Assembly (NCBI RefSeq): GCF_030867145.1
Contig: NC_134429.1
Span: 15,252,677-15,316,676 of the forward strand
From: Opisthocomus hoazin
Lineage: Eukaryota; Chordata; Aves; Opisthocomiformes; Opisthocomidae
Direction: 5' to 3'
Length of the DNA stretch: 64,000 nucleotides
This document shows positions 16,601-28,700 of this stretch, piece after piece; the stretch's first letter is position 1, and each line of letters opens with the position of its first letter. The position numbers and the translations under genes were made by a program. Below the pieces are notes generated by a model. The model was given only the letters and a program-made list of their open reading frames with translations. It did no database searches and was not told where the DNA came from.

Positions 16601-19600
16601 AAGAGGAGGCTGAGTGGAGACCTTCTCACTCTCTGCAATGACCTGACAGGAGGGTGTAGTGAGGCGGGGGTTGGTCTCTTCTCCCAAGTAACCAGCGATA
16701 GGACAAGAGGCAATGGCTTCAAGTTGTGTCAGGAGAGGTTTAGATTGGATATTGGAAAAAATTTCTTTACTGAAAGAGTGGTCAGGCCTTGGACCAGGCT
16801 GCCCAGGGCAGTGGTGGAGTCCTCATCCCTGGAGGGGTTCAAAAAACATGTGGATGTGGCACTTCGGGACATGGTTTAGCAGGAGTGGTGAGGTTGGGTT
16901 GACGGTTGGACTTGATGATCTTTGAGGTCTTTTCCAACCTTTTTATGATTCTCTGTGCTGATGCTGAGCTCCCTCTGAGCCCAGCTGGGTGAGGACAACC
17001 CATACTCTGGTGGTGGGGCAGGTTTCCTTGTCTTTCATCCGCGGTCCCGAGCCTTCAAGACCTGTTTTACAGTCAGTTTTTTGCTTTTGGAGCTGCCCTT
17101 GGGTGGCTGCTGACTGCTCCCTCCCTTGCAGCAAAGTGCCACGCTGCAGAACATGGCCAAGATGTCGGTCGGCGTCCGAGTCCGTCGGCCCGGCGGAGGT
17201 GAGCGTGATACCCACGACGAGCGAGGGCTCCGGGCACGAAGCCGTTCGGGACGGTGCCGGGATGACGTGCCTGAGCACGGCCGCACTGTTTTGCAGAGGA
17301 GATGGTGGTGAGCTCCGCGGAACTGGTGCCGGGCGACTGCATCAGCCTCCCCACGGACGGGATGCTGGTCCCCTGCGACGCCGCGCTGCTGACGGGCGAG
17401 TGCATGGTCAACGAGAGCATGCTGACAGGTGAGAGCCCGGCACACGGCGGGCTGCACGCCTCCGCCGCCCCGGCCATCGCTGGGGGATCTGGGGGAGAGG
17501 ACGAGCCTTGTGTATATATATATGCCTACAAATATCTGAAGGGTGGGGGTCAGGAGGATGGGGCCAAGCTCTTTTCAGTGGTGCCCAGTGACAGGACAAG
17601 GGGCAATGGGCACAAACTGAGGCACAGGAAGTTCCGTCTGAACATGAGGAAGAACTTCTTCCCTCTGAGGGTGACGGAGCACTGGAACAGGCTGCCCAGG
17701 GAGGTTGTGGAGTCTCCTTCTCTGGAGATATTCAAGACCCGCCTGGACAAGGTCCTGTGCAGCCTGCTGTAGGTGACCCTGCTTCGGCAGGGGGGTTGGA
17801 CTAGATGACCCACAGAGGTCCCTTCCAACCCCTACCATTCTGTGATTCTGTCTTGGTGGCCATACGGCAGCCGCTTCCCATCCAGGCTGGTTGGATCCTG
17901 ACCCCCCCCAGGGTGATAAACCTCTCTCCATGATGTTCCTCACCGCAGGGGAGAGCGTGCCCGTGATGAAAACCCCTCTTCCGGCCGGCAGCCAGGCAGC
18001 CGGCACCGTCTATTCCCCCGAGGAGCACAAGCGGCACACGCTGTTCTGCGGGACGCAGGTCATCCAAGCCAAGTCCTACGTGGGGAGAGAAGTGCTGGCC
18101 GTGGTGACCCGCACAGGTAATGGATTGAGGGGAAAAGCCAGGATTAAGCCACATCTTTTGGAGCAGTGACTTCGCGTGTGCTGATTTCTGTCCCTCACCC
18201 ACAGGGTTTTGCACAGCCAAAGGAGATCTCATCAGCTCCATCCTCTACCCCAAACCCGTGAGCTTCAAGTTCTACAAGGATGCTGTGAAGTTTGTGCTGT
18301 TCCTCGCCGTCTTGGGTACGTCTGAGTGTGGAGGCACGGCCAGGAGCCACCAAACTGCTCTTAAATGGTTGAACCCGCCCTTCATCTGCTTCGCTCTGTA
18401 ACCAAGCCCGTTCTCCCTCCCGCACAGCTTTTGTCGGCACGCTGTACAGCATCCTCATCTTGGTTAAAAACCAGGTAGGGTTGTTGGAGCTGGCGAGTCC
18501 TCGAGCGCAGGCTGGCGCTGGGACCGTCAGCCGATGCAGGCGGAGGTGGGTGAGGGCTATCAGGATGCCCACCCCTCTTCCTCCTCACCCAGGTCCCTGT
18601 GGGGCAGATCATCATCCGTGCCCTCGACCTCGTCACCGTCATTGTGCCGCCGGCTCTCCCGGCTGCGATGACGGTGGGCACCATCTATGCCCAGAACAGG
18701 TTGAAGAAACGGGGCATCTTCTGCATCAGCCCTCCCCGTATCAACCTCTGCGGGAAGGTCCGCCTGGTTTGCTTTGACAAGGTGAGTCTCGGCCAGTGCC
18801 GAGGAACCATGGTGTCCAGCTCGGGGTGGAGGGGGGCTGGCCTGGACCCACCACGCTCTCCCCACAGACAGGAACGCTGACAGAGGAAGGGCTGGACGTC
18901 TGGGGGGTGGTCCCGCTGGAGAACGACCACTTCATGCCCATCGTCCACGAGCCCCGCTACCTGCCCGCCGGTCACTTGCTCTACTCCCTGGCCACCTGCC
19001 ACACCGTCTCGCTGCTGCGGGCGCAGCCTGTCGGGGACCCCGTGGACCTCAAGATGGTGGAGTCCACCGGCTGGGTAAGACAAGTGGTGGGCAAAGCTGT
19101 AAAGAGGGAGGTGGCTGACATCTTCCTCTGCCAGGAGAAGGGGTGTTTAAACCCATCTGTGAGGTGGATGGGGCTTGGGGCTTGCAAGACAGAGCTTTGC
19201 CATCTCGGCATCTGCCTTGGTTTCAGCACCTGGAGATGCTGGAAGAGGAGGAGGAAGGTGAGCTGCCCGTCTTCCAGCAGTTTGGGACGAAGGTCTTGGC
19301 TGTGATGAAGCCTCCGCCCGAGGAAGAACAGCCACGAGACAGGGTACGTCCCGTGGCTGAGGTTCCCCAGTTGGTGGGTCTGCACCCCTGAAGGGTTGTT
19401 GTACTTCGCAGCCCCTGGAGAAGGCTGTAGCTCCCAGAGAGGTTCCCACCTGGCCCCGACACCCGCTCCCTCTGCTCCACAGAAGCACCAGTCGCCCGTG
19501 GGGATCCTCCGCCGTTTCCCCTTCTCCTCCTCCTTGCAGAGGATGAGCGTCGTGGTGAAGCTGCCCGGTGAAGCCTCAGCCCACGTCTACATCAAGGGTG

Positions 19601-22600
19601 CACCGGAGACGGTGGCCAGCCTTTGCAGGAAGGAAACGGGTACGCCCTGGGGTGCGGTGGTTCACTACTGGGAAGCAGCCGGTCCTGCTGCTCCGTCGTC
19701 TGCCTGCATCCCTGCAGCTCAATCCCACAGGGAATTCTGCTCGGTGGTGCTGCGGGGCGGCTCCCAGAGGCACAGGGCTTTGGATGAGCTCCAGCCGCAT
19801 GGGAAGGGGGAAGAAAACAGGAGCCAGAAAACAGGGAAGGGGGTTGGGTTCTGGTTTGAGCCTTCTAAGGCCTTCAGCCCTTTGGGAGCTCGAGCCCCAG
19901 CTCCCCTCGCTGGGTCTGCGCAGCCCATGGTCGTTCAGGATCGGTTCTGACCTTTGCTTTTCCCCTCGCAACTGGCAGTGCCCATGGATTTCTCCCAGAT
20001 GCTGCGACACTACACCACCGACGGTTTCCGGGTCTTGGGTCTGGCTTGCAAACCCCTGGGCACGGTGACCAACTTCGAGGAGGCCCTGCAGCTCCAGAGG
20101 TCGGTGCCAACGACTTTTTTTTAGCATTTAGATGTTCGCTCCAAGCAGTTCACAGGTTGTCGTGCTGCCCTGCAGCCTGCCCCATCCTCGCAGCCTGCGG
20201 TGAATTAAACCGTACCCAGTAATAAAGCGATTTGACCTGGGCAGGCTGGAGAGTTGGGCAGAGAGGAACCTGATGAGGTTCAACAAGGGCAAGTGCAGGG
20301 TCCTGCACCTGGGGAGGAGCAACCCCAGGCACCAGTACAGGCTTGGGGTGGACCTACTGGAGAGCAGCTCTGTGGAGAGGGACTGGGAGTGCTGGGGGAC
20401 GACAGGGTGACCATGAGCCAGCAGTGTGCCCTGGGTGCCAAGAAGGCCAATGGGATCCTGGGGTGCATCAAGAGGAGTGTGGGCAGCAGGTCGAGGGAGG
20501 TTCTCCTCCCCCTCTACTCTGCCCTGGTGAGGCCCCATCTGCAGTGCTGTGCCCAGTGCTGGGCTCCCCAGTTCAAGAAAGATGAGAAGCTACTGGAGAG
20601 AGTCCAGCAGAGGGCTACAAGGATGAGGAGGGGACTGGAGCATCTCTCCTGCGAGGAAAGGCTGAGGGAGCTGGGCTTGTTCAGCCTGGAGAAGAGAAGG
20701 CTGAGAGGGGACCTTAGAAATGCCTCTAAATATCTGCAGGGTGGGGGTCAGGAGGACGGGGCCAGACTCTGTTCAGTGGTGCCCAGCGACAGGACAAGGG
20801 ACAATGGGCACAAACTGAAGCAGAGGAAGCTCCAGCTGAACCCGAGGAAGAACTTCTTCCCTCTGAGGGTGACGGAGCCCTGGCCCAGGCTGCCCAGGGA
20901 GGCTGTGGAGTCTCCTTCTCTGGAGATATTCCAGCCCCGCCTGGCCGCGGTGCTGTGCAGCCTGCTCTGGGTGACCCTGCTTGGGCGGGGGGTTGGGCTG
21001 GGTGACCCACAGAGGTCCCTGCCAACCCTGACCATTCTGTGATTAGTTGCTGGCTGCCCCCCAGATGGATTTTCAGCTGTTTATACCGATGGATCTGCTC
21101 TGCCTTGTGTCGAGGATGGTGTTGAACAGCTTGTTGTATCCCACCAGGGACTCTGTGGAGAGCAGCCTGACCTTCCTGGGGTTCCTTGTCATGAAAAATG
21201 TCCTCAAGCCAGAGTCCGCGCCCGTGATTCACCTCCTGCGGAACGCCAGCATCCGCCCCGTCATGGTGACAGGTGACCCCGCGGAGGGGGATGGGGACAC
21301 TGGGCTCGGGGGAGGGGGGAGATGGGACACGGACAACGCTTCACGTTGTGCGAGGGGTGAAGGGTTTCCTCACCAGAAATCGGAGGCCTGAAGCAGCTGG
21401 GAGGCACGGTGAGGACTGGTGGACCCTGGTTTTGTGCATCGCTGCCGGTCTGGTGGAAGATGTCCCTGCCCATGGCAGGGGGGTTGGCACCAGATGATCT
21501 TTAAGGTCCCTTCCAAACCATTCCATGGTTCTATGCTGCTTGGCTGCGTTGCCTCGCTGATGGGCTCCCAGCAAGCGGGGTGTGGGGAGTTGCAGGCTGC
21601 CTTTTCGTGGGCGCAGTGTGAACCCACAGACCTGGAGTGGGCGGCTTAAACAGCCAAACTGCTCACTGTGTGGCTGCTGACCACGTAAATGTGGGTGTTT
21701 CGTGGGCACCCCGAATTGCAGAGCTAATGGGGGGATGGGGTCACCTTTGGGCGTTTCGCAGCAAGGCAGGCAGCGCTGTCAGGGTTGGAAGCTGCCGCCT
21801 TTCTTCGGGGTAGGACAGAAGGGAGATTTTGGAGCTCTACTCCAAAAAGTGGGGAAGCAGAGGGACCCCCGGTGTGGCCGTGGCGGCTGGGAGAGGGGAT
21901 GCGACAGATTGGAGCTGCTTTCCTTGGCTGGCAGCCGTGCGAGACCCTGCCGGCGCCGCTCGGGGTTACTCAGCCCCGCCGCCGCTTTCTGCCAGGAGAC
22001 AACATGCTGACGGCCATCAGCGTGGCCAAGCGCTGCCGGATGGTGGAGCAGAAAGAGCGGGTGGTCTTCGTCAACGCCTCGCCGCCCAGCCACGACAAAC
22101 CCGCCGCTCTGAAATTCGTCCTGGCCGAGCACTCCCAGGGCGAAGAGCAGCCGGAGGTGAGTCCCGAGGCGACGTTTCGGGGGGGGTTTGCAAAGCCCGA
22201 ACTGCCGGTCACCTTGCAGGACTCTCTTTTCCCAACATCGTTACCCTTAGAGGCAATTATGGATGCGATTCTGCCCCTTATTAAATGCCTCCTTTAGGAG
22301 AAGAGAAGCTGCTCCTGTTTCTCCCTGGGAGCACGTCAGGCTGGAGCTGATGCTCCAAGCACCCTCGTCGGATGCAGCCAGCACCGTGCTGCTCCGGTCC
22401 TGCGCCAGGCTTGGCACGAAGGGCTCGCTCACACATGCTTTTTATCCAAAATAGCATCATTTAGATGCCTGAAATCCAGGTTTGAGGGGAGCTGCTCTAC
22501 CTCCTGCTCCGTGGGGGCTGAGGGTGCCCGTTCAGCCCCGTGTCCACGGGGCTCAGCAGGGGTTTGAGCGCGAGTCGAAGCCCCGCTGCAGAGAAGGGGG

Positions 22601-24968
22601 TTGTTTTCCTTGGCAGGGTCTGCACCCACGGGACGGCTGCTGCCTCCAGCCGCAGCCCTGCCACTTGGCGCTGAATGGCAAATCCTTCGCCGTGGTTTGC
22701 GAGCACTTCGCCGACCTGCTGCCGAAGGTGAGTCCGGCGGCGGGGAAACCCTCCGGCAGGGTCTGCCTCTCCAGGGTTTCACGCTGCAGCCTCACAGCTC
22801 CAAACAAAACACCCTGAGGGTTGTTGGGTTTTTTTTTTTTGCCGGTGCAAGATGCCTTCTGCCCTGCTGAGTTGGCAAAGCTCAACATCACCAGGCTCCT
22901 CCTGGGTGCGCAGGGATGCGGGGTGCTGCGATACGGACCCCGAGCCTTTCCCTCTTTGCAGATCCTCATCCGAGCCACTGTGTTCGCCCGGATGTCGCCT
23001 GACCAGAAGACTCAGCTGGTGTGCAGCCTGCAAGAGCTGAAGTAAGCCCCTCCAGCCCCGAGGGATGGAGGACAGAGGGGGGAAAGGGGTTCAGTTCTCT
23101 GCCCCGAGACTTCTCTCGTGCGCCGGAGCGGTTGGCGGCTGCAAAATCGCATCCTGTCCTCTCCCAGATGTGGGGTGATCCTAAATACAGGGGTGCAACC
23201 TTGAAGACCCAGGGCTTTTCCCCTGTTCCGTTGTGAAATATCGGATCCCTTCTCGCCGCAGCTACTGCGTGGGGATGTGCGGGGACGGCGCCAATGACTG
23301 CGGGGCTCTGAAAGCGGCCGACGTCGGCATCTCGCTGTCGGAGGCGGAGGCGTCGGTGGCCTCGCCGTTCACCTCCCACGTGGCCAACATCGAGTGCGTC
23401 CCCACCGTCATCCGGTGAGCTGCCCGGAGCCCTGTGGTGGGGGATGAAAACCAAGGGGGGGGTCTCATGAGTGCCTCTGTCCCCTCTTTGGGACAGCTCA
23501 CGGGAAGGGTGTTGTGGCTGGTGGGCGAGTCTTTGTTTCTCTCCGCAGGGAGGGCAGGTGCTCACTGGTCACCTCCTTCGGCGTCTTTAAGTACATGGCC
23601 CTGTACAGCCTGGTGCAGTTCGTGTCCGTCCTGCTGCTCTACACGGTGAGGCCCACGGGTGCCTGCGATGCTCAGGGATGCCTTGGGGTCCCCTCTTCCC
23701 GGCTGGGTTTTAACCTGTCCCCTTCCGAGCCCCGCGCTGAGAGCGGCCGGTCTCTCCTCCCCAGATCAACACCAACCTGAGCGACTTCCAGTTCCTCTTC
23801 TTCGACCTGATCATCACCACCACCGTGGCGGTGCTGATGGGTCGGACCGGTCCTGCCCAGGAGCTGGGAGTGGAGCGTCCCCAAGGGGCGTTGATCAGTG
23901 TCCTCGTGCTGGGCAGCCTGCTCCTCCAAACGGCTTTGCTCATCACCGTGCAAGTCCTCAGCTACTTCATCACCGTCTCGCAGAGCTGGTAAGGGACTTC
24001 AGTGTGGCTTCAGTGATGGGAACGGCGCAGAGGATTGCAGCGAAGCCCGGGTGCTTGTCCTTTGGTTTTGGCCAACAAAATGCGACCAGCCACCTCGGAG
24101 CAGACGGCTCCTGTGTGCTCGTGGAGAACGAGGGGTCGGCATTTAGACCCTCTCCTTGCCTCTCTCTTCCTCTGACCCCCTGCCTTCTCCCCTGCCTGGC
24201 TCAGGTACGTGCCGCTGAACAGCACGGTGACGGCTCCCCAGAACCTGCCCAACTACGAGAACACGGTCCTCTTCTGTGTCACGGGCTTCCAGTACCTCAT
24301 CCTGGCCATCGCCATGTCCAAGGGGTACCCGTTTCGGGAGCCACTCTACACCAATGGTGAGGACGATGCTGGCCACGGGGACGAAGAGAGACTGCAAACC
24401 TTCATCCTCCTCAACTCTCTTCCTTCTCACCCTCAGTGCTATTCTTGGTGGTCCTCATCCTCCTTTTTGGCCTCATGATATGGTTGACCCTCTACCCGCT
24501 GGGCTTCCCCAAAACCCTGCTGAAGCTGCAGGGCATCAGTGACTTGAACTTCAAGCTGCTGCTGCTGGGCATCGCCGTGCTCAACTTCTTCGCTGCCTTC
24601 GTGCTGGAGGTGGGGCAGCCCGGGGTGGGCGCTGGGCACACGAGGGATGCGTGTTGTCCTTTTGGGGCTGTCCGAGCAACCCCTTGTCTGGGAGCCGTAG
24701 GCACGGAGGGAGCAGGGCTCACCTTGGCGTCAGCTCTGCCCTCTCCTCGGGGTCCACGGCCTCTCCAAAACCTGTTCTCCCCCATCCTTTGCTGCAGACC
24801 GCCCTGGACCACGGCTTGCTCAGCTGCCTCCGCAAGCTGCGCCAAAAGAAAGCATCCAAGAAGCTTTTCAAGAGGCTGGAGAAGGAGCTGAGCCAGCAGC
24901 AGCCGTCCTGGCCGCCCCTTAATGAACCGCTCTTCGCCACGCCCAAGATGTCCATCGCCGTGAGATAG
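7669..24968 (+). CDS. ATP13A2: Polyamine-transporting P5B ATPase ATP13A2 (PARK9), complete, 29 coding exons
   Basis: Late endosomal/lysosomal P5B-type ATPase that exports polyamines (spermine, spermidine) to the cytosol. The reading frame joins without a break to 1,182 aa (human 1,180). Start: ATG AGC TCA G joins exon 2 to give MSSDSSRLL, paralleling human MSADSSPL. Landmarks: N-terminal membrane-associated segment about 29-84; actuator TGES 328-331 (split by an intron); P5 signature PPALPA 456-461 in TM4; phosphorylated Asp499 in DKTGT (split exon 15/16); nucleotide-domain KGAPE 646-650; TGDN 742-745; GDGAND 867-872; C-terminal membrane helices about 910-1125. All catalytic residues are present. 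Exons: 7669-7678, 13627-13700, 13958-14125, 14515-14573, 14702-14813, 14921-15000, 15505-15582, 15848-15917, 16339-16473, 17132-17198, 17297-17428, 17949-18116, 18205-18315, 18428-18474, 18593-18781, 18868-19074, 19227-19343, 19483-19639, 19979-20099, 21148-21272, 21996-22156, 22617-22727, 22962-23041, 23262-23414, 23549-23645, 23765-23988, 24205-24356, 24437-24609, 24798-24968. All introns are GT-AG. Intron 1 (5.9 kb) holds most of the repeats. Confidence 0.97.
7690..7860 (+). other. Long G-runs just inside ATP13A2 intron 1
   Basis: Two very long uninterrupted G tracts (near 7697-7712 and 7841-7859), with several shorter ones, begin about 20 nt after the exon 1 donor. On the RNA and on the non-template strand they could form G-quadruplexes or favour R-loops. 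Tract lengths are also a likely sequencing-error hotspot. Confidence 0.7.
7881..8312 (+). repeat. 20-21 bp T-rich minisatellite in ATP13A2 intron 1
   Basis: About 21 tandem units of the type CACTCCGCTTTATTTTGCTG, with variants TTTTATTTCGCCGTG. One strand is pyrimidine-biased throughout. Three-frame readthrough of the unit produces [10 protein letters not shown]-like peptides that are not genes. Confidence 0.92.
8480..9400. other. CpG-rich tract in ATP13A2 intron 1
   Basis: Unique-looking sequence with dense CpG, strongest around 8550-8900 and 9240-9370. It may be the downstream part of the ATP13A2 CpG island or an alternative first-exon/enhancer region. I could not identify an exon that would splice in frame to exon 2. 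Long open frames here reflect the lack of AT-rich stop codons. Confidence 0.5.
9795..10006 (+). mobile_element. CR1 LINE 3'-end fragment
   Basis: Conceptual peptide fragments KNFF, RWNGLP and [19 protein letters not shown] are typical of the CR1 reverse-transcriptase ORF2 carboxyl end. They are followed by the short 3' UTR with GACTTGATGATCTTCGAGGT and an end in ATTCTGTGA. The fragment is 5'-truncated, as is usual for CR1, and inserted in ATP13A2 intron 1 in the sense direction. Confidence 0.9.
10609..11280. repeat. Tandem duplication of a roughly 320-355 bp segment carrying (GGAT)n
   Basis: Copy 1 (10609-10964) and copy 2 (10965-11280) both start CCGTTTTCCTTTCCTTAATT and match almost base for base. 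Shared blocks include CTCGTCCTGAATTTTCGTTT and GACAGCACCAGACCTTGCTG. The main length difference is the embedded GGAT microsatellite: about 70 bp at 10783-10852 versus about 30 bp at 11141-11170. A third copy begins but fades after 11280. The high identity points to a recent event. Confidence 0.92.
10783..10852. repeat. (GGAT)n microsatellite
   Basis: About 17 uninterrupted ATGG/GGAT tetranucleotides, ending with two GGAC variants. A shorter sister tract lies at 11141-11170 in the duplicated copy. It is likely length-polymorphic. Confidence 0.97.
11840..11953. repeat. 16-bp tandem array, 7 units
   Basis: Units ACTGATCCCATCCCGC and ACCGATCCCATCCCGT repeat with a strict 16-bp period from 11840. 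There is a stepwise change along the array (ACTG to ACCG, then CCCGC to CCCGT to CCTGT), showing ordered unit turnover. It lies within a GC-rich part of ATP13A2 intron 1. Confidence 0.95.
14223..14280 (-). mobile_element. Short CR1 3'-end fragment, antisense
   Basis: AGAATCATAGAATGGTTTGG followed by GCTGGAAGGGACCTTGAAGA is the reverse complement of the conserved CR1 3' terminus. Only the terminal 60 bp or so is recognisable. It sits in the intron between exons 3 and 4 of ATP13A2, opposite to the gene. Confidence 0.85.
16548..16956 (+). mobile_element. CR1 LINE 3'-end fragment
   Basis: CR1 ORF2 tail with recognisable [48 protein letters not shown] and [15 protein letters not shown] in sequence, then the 3' UTR GGACTTGATGATCTTTGAGG ending near ATTCTCTG. 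Small indels move it between frames, so it is a dead 5'-truncated copy. It lies in ATP13A2 intron 9. It resembles the copy at 9795 more than those at 17524 and 20236. Confidence 0.93.
17524..17851 (+). mobile_element. CR1 LINE 3'-end fragment (second subfamily)
   Basis: The ORF2 tail reads [67 protein letters not shown] in a single open frame. It is followed by GGACTAGATGACCCACAGAG and a CCATTCTGTGATTCTG end. The [13 protein letters not shown] wording and the 3' UTR place it in the same CR1 subfamily as 20236-21042. It lies in ATP13A2 intron 11. Confidence 0.94.
20236..21042 (+). mobile_element. CR1 LINE, 0.8 kb 3' fragment with partial reverse transcriptase end
   Basis: The longest CR1 copy here. 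It starts within ORF2 ([35 protein letters not shown]), shifts frame once near 20400, then reads [58 protein letters not shown] and the ESPSLEIF tail. Its end, GGTGACCCACAGAGGTCCCT, is about 15 bp before a CCATTCTGTGATT terminus. It is 5'-truncated and inactive, inserted in ATP13A2 intron 19 in sense orientation. It adds about 800 bp to that intron. Confidence 0.95.
21428..21540 (+). mobile_element. Short CR1 3'-terminal fragment
   Basis: The stretch GGGGGGTTGGCACCAGATGA, then TCTTTAAGGTCCCTTCCAAA and CCATTCCATGGTTCTATG, is a CR1 3' UTR. Only about 110 bp are preserved. It lies in ATP13A2 intron 20. Confidence 0.85.
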
Positions 24969-25690
24969 CAGGCGTCGGGCTTCCCTCCTGCCTGCTCTGC
25001 AGCCCAGCGCAGCCTGCCAGCCCTCGGACGCCGTCGCTTATTTATTTGTCCTGGTAAACGGAGGGATGCGGCGGGCAGGCTCCCGCGGGGAGACCCTCAG
25101 CATCGCGGCTGTGAATCCGCACGCACCGGTGCCGCAGCTGTGGCCGAGAGGAGATGCTGGAGAAGCAAACTGGGAGAGAAGGTCTGGAAGAAGAGGAGAA
25201 ACGATCCCGCTCAGCTGTTCCTCCAGGACCTCTCCCACTCCCGTGCTGGCCTCGGACCCATCTCCCCACGCTGGGCACCGGTATCATTCCCTTTTCCTCT
25301 CCTGGCTGGTCAAAACCACCAAGATGAGGGACCCTGATGTTTGGGTGGTGAGGGCACCCACCCCAGCCTCATGTCTCTGCTCACTGTGAAACCCCCCCCG
25401 TGGCCGCCCTAGATGTGTAGGAACTGTTTACAAACCACCCCATCCCTGCCTTGCCAAGGATGCTGCTCAGCCCCAGCGCCTGGGGACCAGCCACGGGCCC
25501 CCTCTCCGCTCGCGATGCTCCTGCAGAGCACTCCTGCTTTCGGATGGGACCTTTGTAGCGTTAAAAAAAAACACCCACTCTGAATCTCTTTATTTTTTAA
25601 CTTCTACTCCAGCGCTTCGGGGTGTAAGCGCAGTCGGGAGGAGGACGTACCGCTTTCGGTTTCCGTATGCTGCTGTCGTGAGCCTTGTCT

Positions 25691-25696
25691 AATAAA
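25691..25696 (+). terminator. ATP13A2: ATP13A2 poly(A) signal AATAAA
   Basis: Canonical AATAAA 723 nt after the TAG stop. The 3' UTR would run from 24969 to about 25715. No earlier AATAAA is seen in this stretch. Confidence 0.8.
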
Positions 25697-25715
25697 TTAA
25701 CACTATTTTCTTGGC

Positions 25716-28700
25716 CGCTTGCTTGTGCTGCCTGGCGCGGACGGACTTGCTTGGGGCAGGACGGCGTTGCCGGCGCGGGTGAGTATCGGACGGAGTTGGG
25801 GAGCAGGTGGAAGAGGTTTTAGGGTCACCTCGTTCTCCGTCTGGGCTGGACGACGCTGTCCTCGATGCCCGGAAACAAGAGAGTGAACGCGGGGATGGCA
25901 CCGCTGGGATTTCAGCAGCCCAAACCGAGCACCAGCGAGCAAATAACCCCCGAGCCAGTTTCCAGCTGGAATTTCCTAGAAAATAATAAGAATTGCTGGA
26001 AAAACCCAAGCGTCCTCGCCAAGGCTGCCAAACCCAGCTCCTTCAACGGAGCAGAAGCCAGCAGATGGAGATGCCGCATCCCGAAAGGGGAAGAGCCCGA
26101 TCCCCAAGGAGGGGGAACGCGCTGCCTCCGAGGGTCTTCTCGGCCGCCTCCGAGGGTCTTCTCGGCCGCCTCCGAGCCCGGCTCTTGGATCGAAGGCCGG
26201 TTCCTGCGTGGAAAGTCTGAACCCCTCCGAGCGGCGGCGGCGCCTCTGCCCTCCGGGAGCTGGGGATTAGATCAGGAAATGAGGCACAAGCAGAGGTAAG
26301 AGGTTTCCTGAAATCCTAGCCAAGGCTGGAGTTATTAAGCCAGGCTTCCTGAGCTTAAAAAAAAAAAGAAAACACACACGCACACACCCCTCGGAGATTT
26401 TTTGCCTGGTCTTGGCAATTTTAAAAGCAAAAGGGAGCTGGGCGCGAGGGACCCGTTTGCAGCTCGGTTCGCTTTTACTTGGCTGGTTTTTCCAGGGTGT
26501 TCCTGGCCTCAGGGGGTTTTGCAAAGTCCATTTAATTATTAACAGGCAGCTCCTGCCCTTAGCTAGAGGTTAACAGGGCTGGGGACAAGGACAATGCCGG
26601 ATTTCGGGCAGGCGGAAGCTTTATGGGAGCAACTGCTGGATGTGTTTGGAGTCGCTGGGGGGGGTTTATCCAGCCTGCAGACTGGAAAACCGAATTCGAT
26701 TTGAGATGAGAGCACCTTAAAAAACCCCTCTGCTTCTCTCCCTGGGCTGAAACTCTTGTTTTCTCCGTGTTTTTAGAGCAGTCAGACCCGCTCCTGGCTG
26801 CAGAAGCCCCCGTACCTCGGCACAGCCGGCTGTGGGCTCAGTGCAGTGGGTGCAATCCTGCCCCACGGCTGAAGAATCTCGGCCGTCGCCTCCCCGTGCC
26901 TCATCCCCATCCCTGTCCACGCCGCTGGCCATCTCCGGAGAGCTTTTCCCTCCATCCCAGCCCTCCAGCACTCTCTGCTCGCTCCATCGCTGTTTTGAAC
27001 ATGCCTAAAATTTGCAGTTTTTTATCCCCCAGTGCTGGACTCGGTGTCGCTGCCGGGCTCGGGGGTTTTAGGGGAGCATCCCCAGCCTCGCCGGGATGCA
27101 GCCGGCATCCCGTGTCCTCCAGAAAGCCGCCAGCGAGCCGGGGAAAAGAGGGCCCCACGGTCAGCAATGCTGGCTCCGCCGCCGCGCAGGGGCTGCAGAT
27201 CTGCTCCGGCATCCTCAGCCTGGGTGGGGAAAAAAGGGGAGTTTTTTATTCCACACACACCCCCCCCCTCCATCCCAGGATAAAGCTTTAAATCTGCCGC
27301 GGGGTTGCAGCATCCTCTCGCCTTGGGGGGCAGATGGAGCGCTGACGCCAAGCTCGGAGTCTGGAGGGGTGATGGGGATGCCAGGATCCCAGATTTTGGG
27401 GGGTTTGTCCGAGATCACAGAGCAACGCCCTGACATGATCCCTTCATCTCGCCCTCCAGCAGCGCGAAACCCAGCCGAAACTGTGCAGGCTGCGCAAAAT
27501 CCTCCTCTCTCCTTTTATAACCAGTTCAAAATTCATCCAGCTGGGGGAAAAAAAAAACCAAACACTTAGCGCTGACGACCATTGCGTCGATATGTGCTTG
27601 GTGAATTCTTTTGTTAATTATTATTCTTTTTTCCCCCAAGCAGGCTGCAAGCGGGGAGGAGAAGGGGCCGGCGCAGGTGCGGCGTTAGGACCCAGCGGAG
27701 CCCCCATGTTGGAGGTAGGAGTGTGGGGTTTTTTTTTTAACTCTCATTTCGGAGTTTTGGAAAGCAAAGAGAGAGGAGAGACCAAGGCGGTGGGCAAGGG
27801 CAGGACCAGCACCAACGCCCAGAGCGGTAAGGAGCCGGGCAGAGACCCCCCGCCCCCAGGGCAGAGACCCCCTGCCCCGGGCGGGGATGCTGGGGACCCC
27901 CCAGCAGCGGACGGGGCTGAACCCCATCCTTGGGGCTTTGCAAAGTCGCCCTAAAAACTCCAGTGGTCGGGGCGGGCGAGCTCGCAAAAGCTGTTTTCAC
28001 CCTTTTAATCTTCTCAAAAGCAAACCCACCTTATTTTTGGGGTGCTGAGAGCCGGCAGCCGCGCGGGGTGGGGGGGACACCCCGTCTTTGCAGCCTGACA
28101 GCTCTTGTAGTAGGTTTTTAAGCACTTCAGAAAGTCTAAAAATACCCCAGCGTCTGAAGGAAGCCGTCTAATATTTTTTTCCATCCTGGAAAGAGACGGT
28201 AGAAAAGGGAGATTTTAATATTTCTATTTATTTTCCACCCCCTTGGGGAGGGGGGGGATGGGACCCTGATGAAAACGCGAAGCGTGAAAACAGGGATGGG
28301 GGAGAGGAGTTTGATTTTTTTTTTTTACCTTTGGTCAGGGGCCAAAAAAAATTTGAATCCTTTCATATTCCCTTTGTTCTCCCAGTCTCTGGCAAGCGGA
28401 GAGCTTGAAAAAAAAAAAAGAAAAGAAAGGAAAAAGGGAGAGAGAGAGAGAAAAAAAAAAGCTGGGGGAGGGGGGGCAAGGCTGGGGGAAGGTGGGGTTT
28501 AGCAGAATGAAAGGGAGAGACTGTGGAGTTCTTTCTGCGGGGCTGATTGTTCCCAGATGTGCAGTTGCAACAACATCTGGCGCAGCTGGAGACGCCGGAC
28601 CCCTGTGCAGAGGGGAGAGGAGCTTGGGAAGGGGGCACCGCGGTCCCTCCCGGGGCGACTCGCCGCGTTGCCTTGGTGGTAGGGAGAGCCAAGGGTGGGG

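Noticed and set aside
27644-27826. Untranslated MFAP2 exon
   Set aside because: Acceptor and donor look acceptable, but nothing else supports it, so it is mentioned only in the spacer entry.
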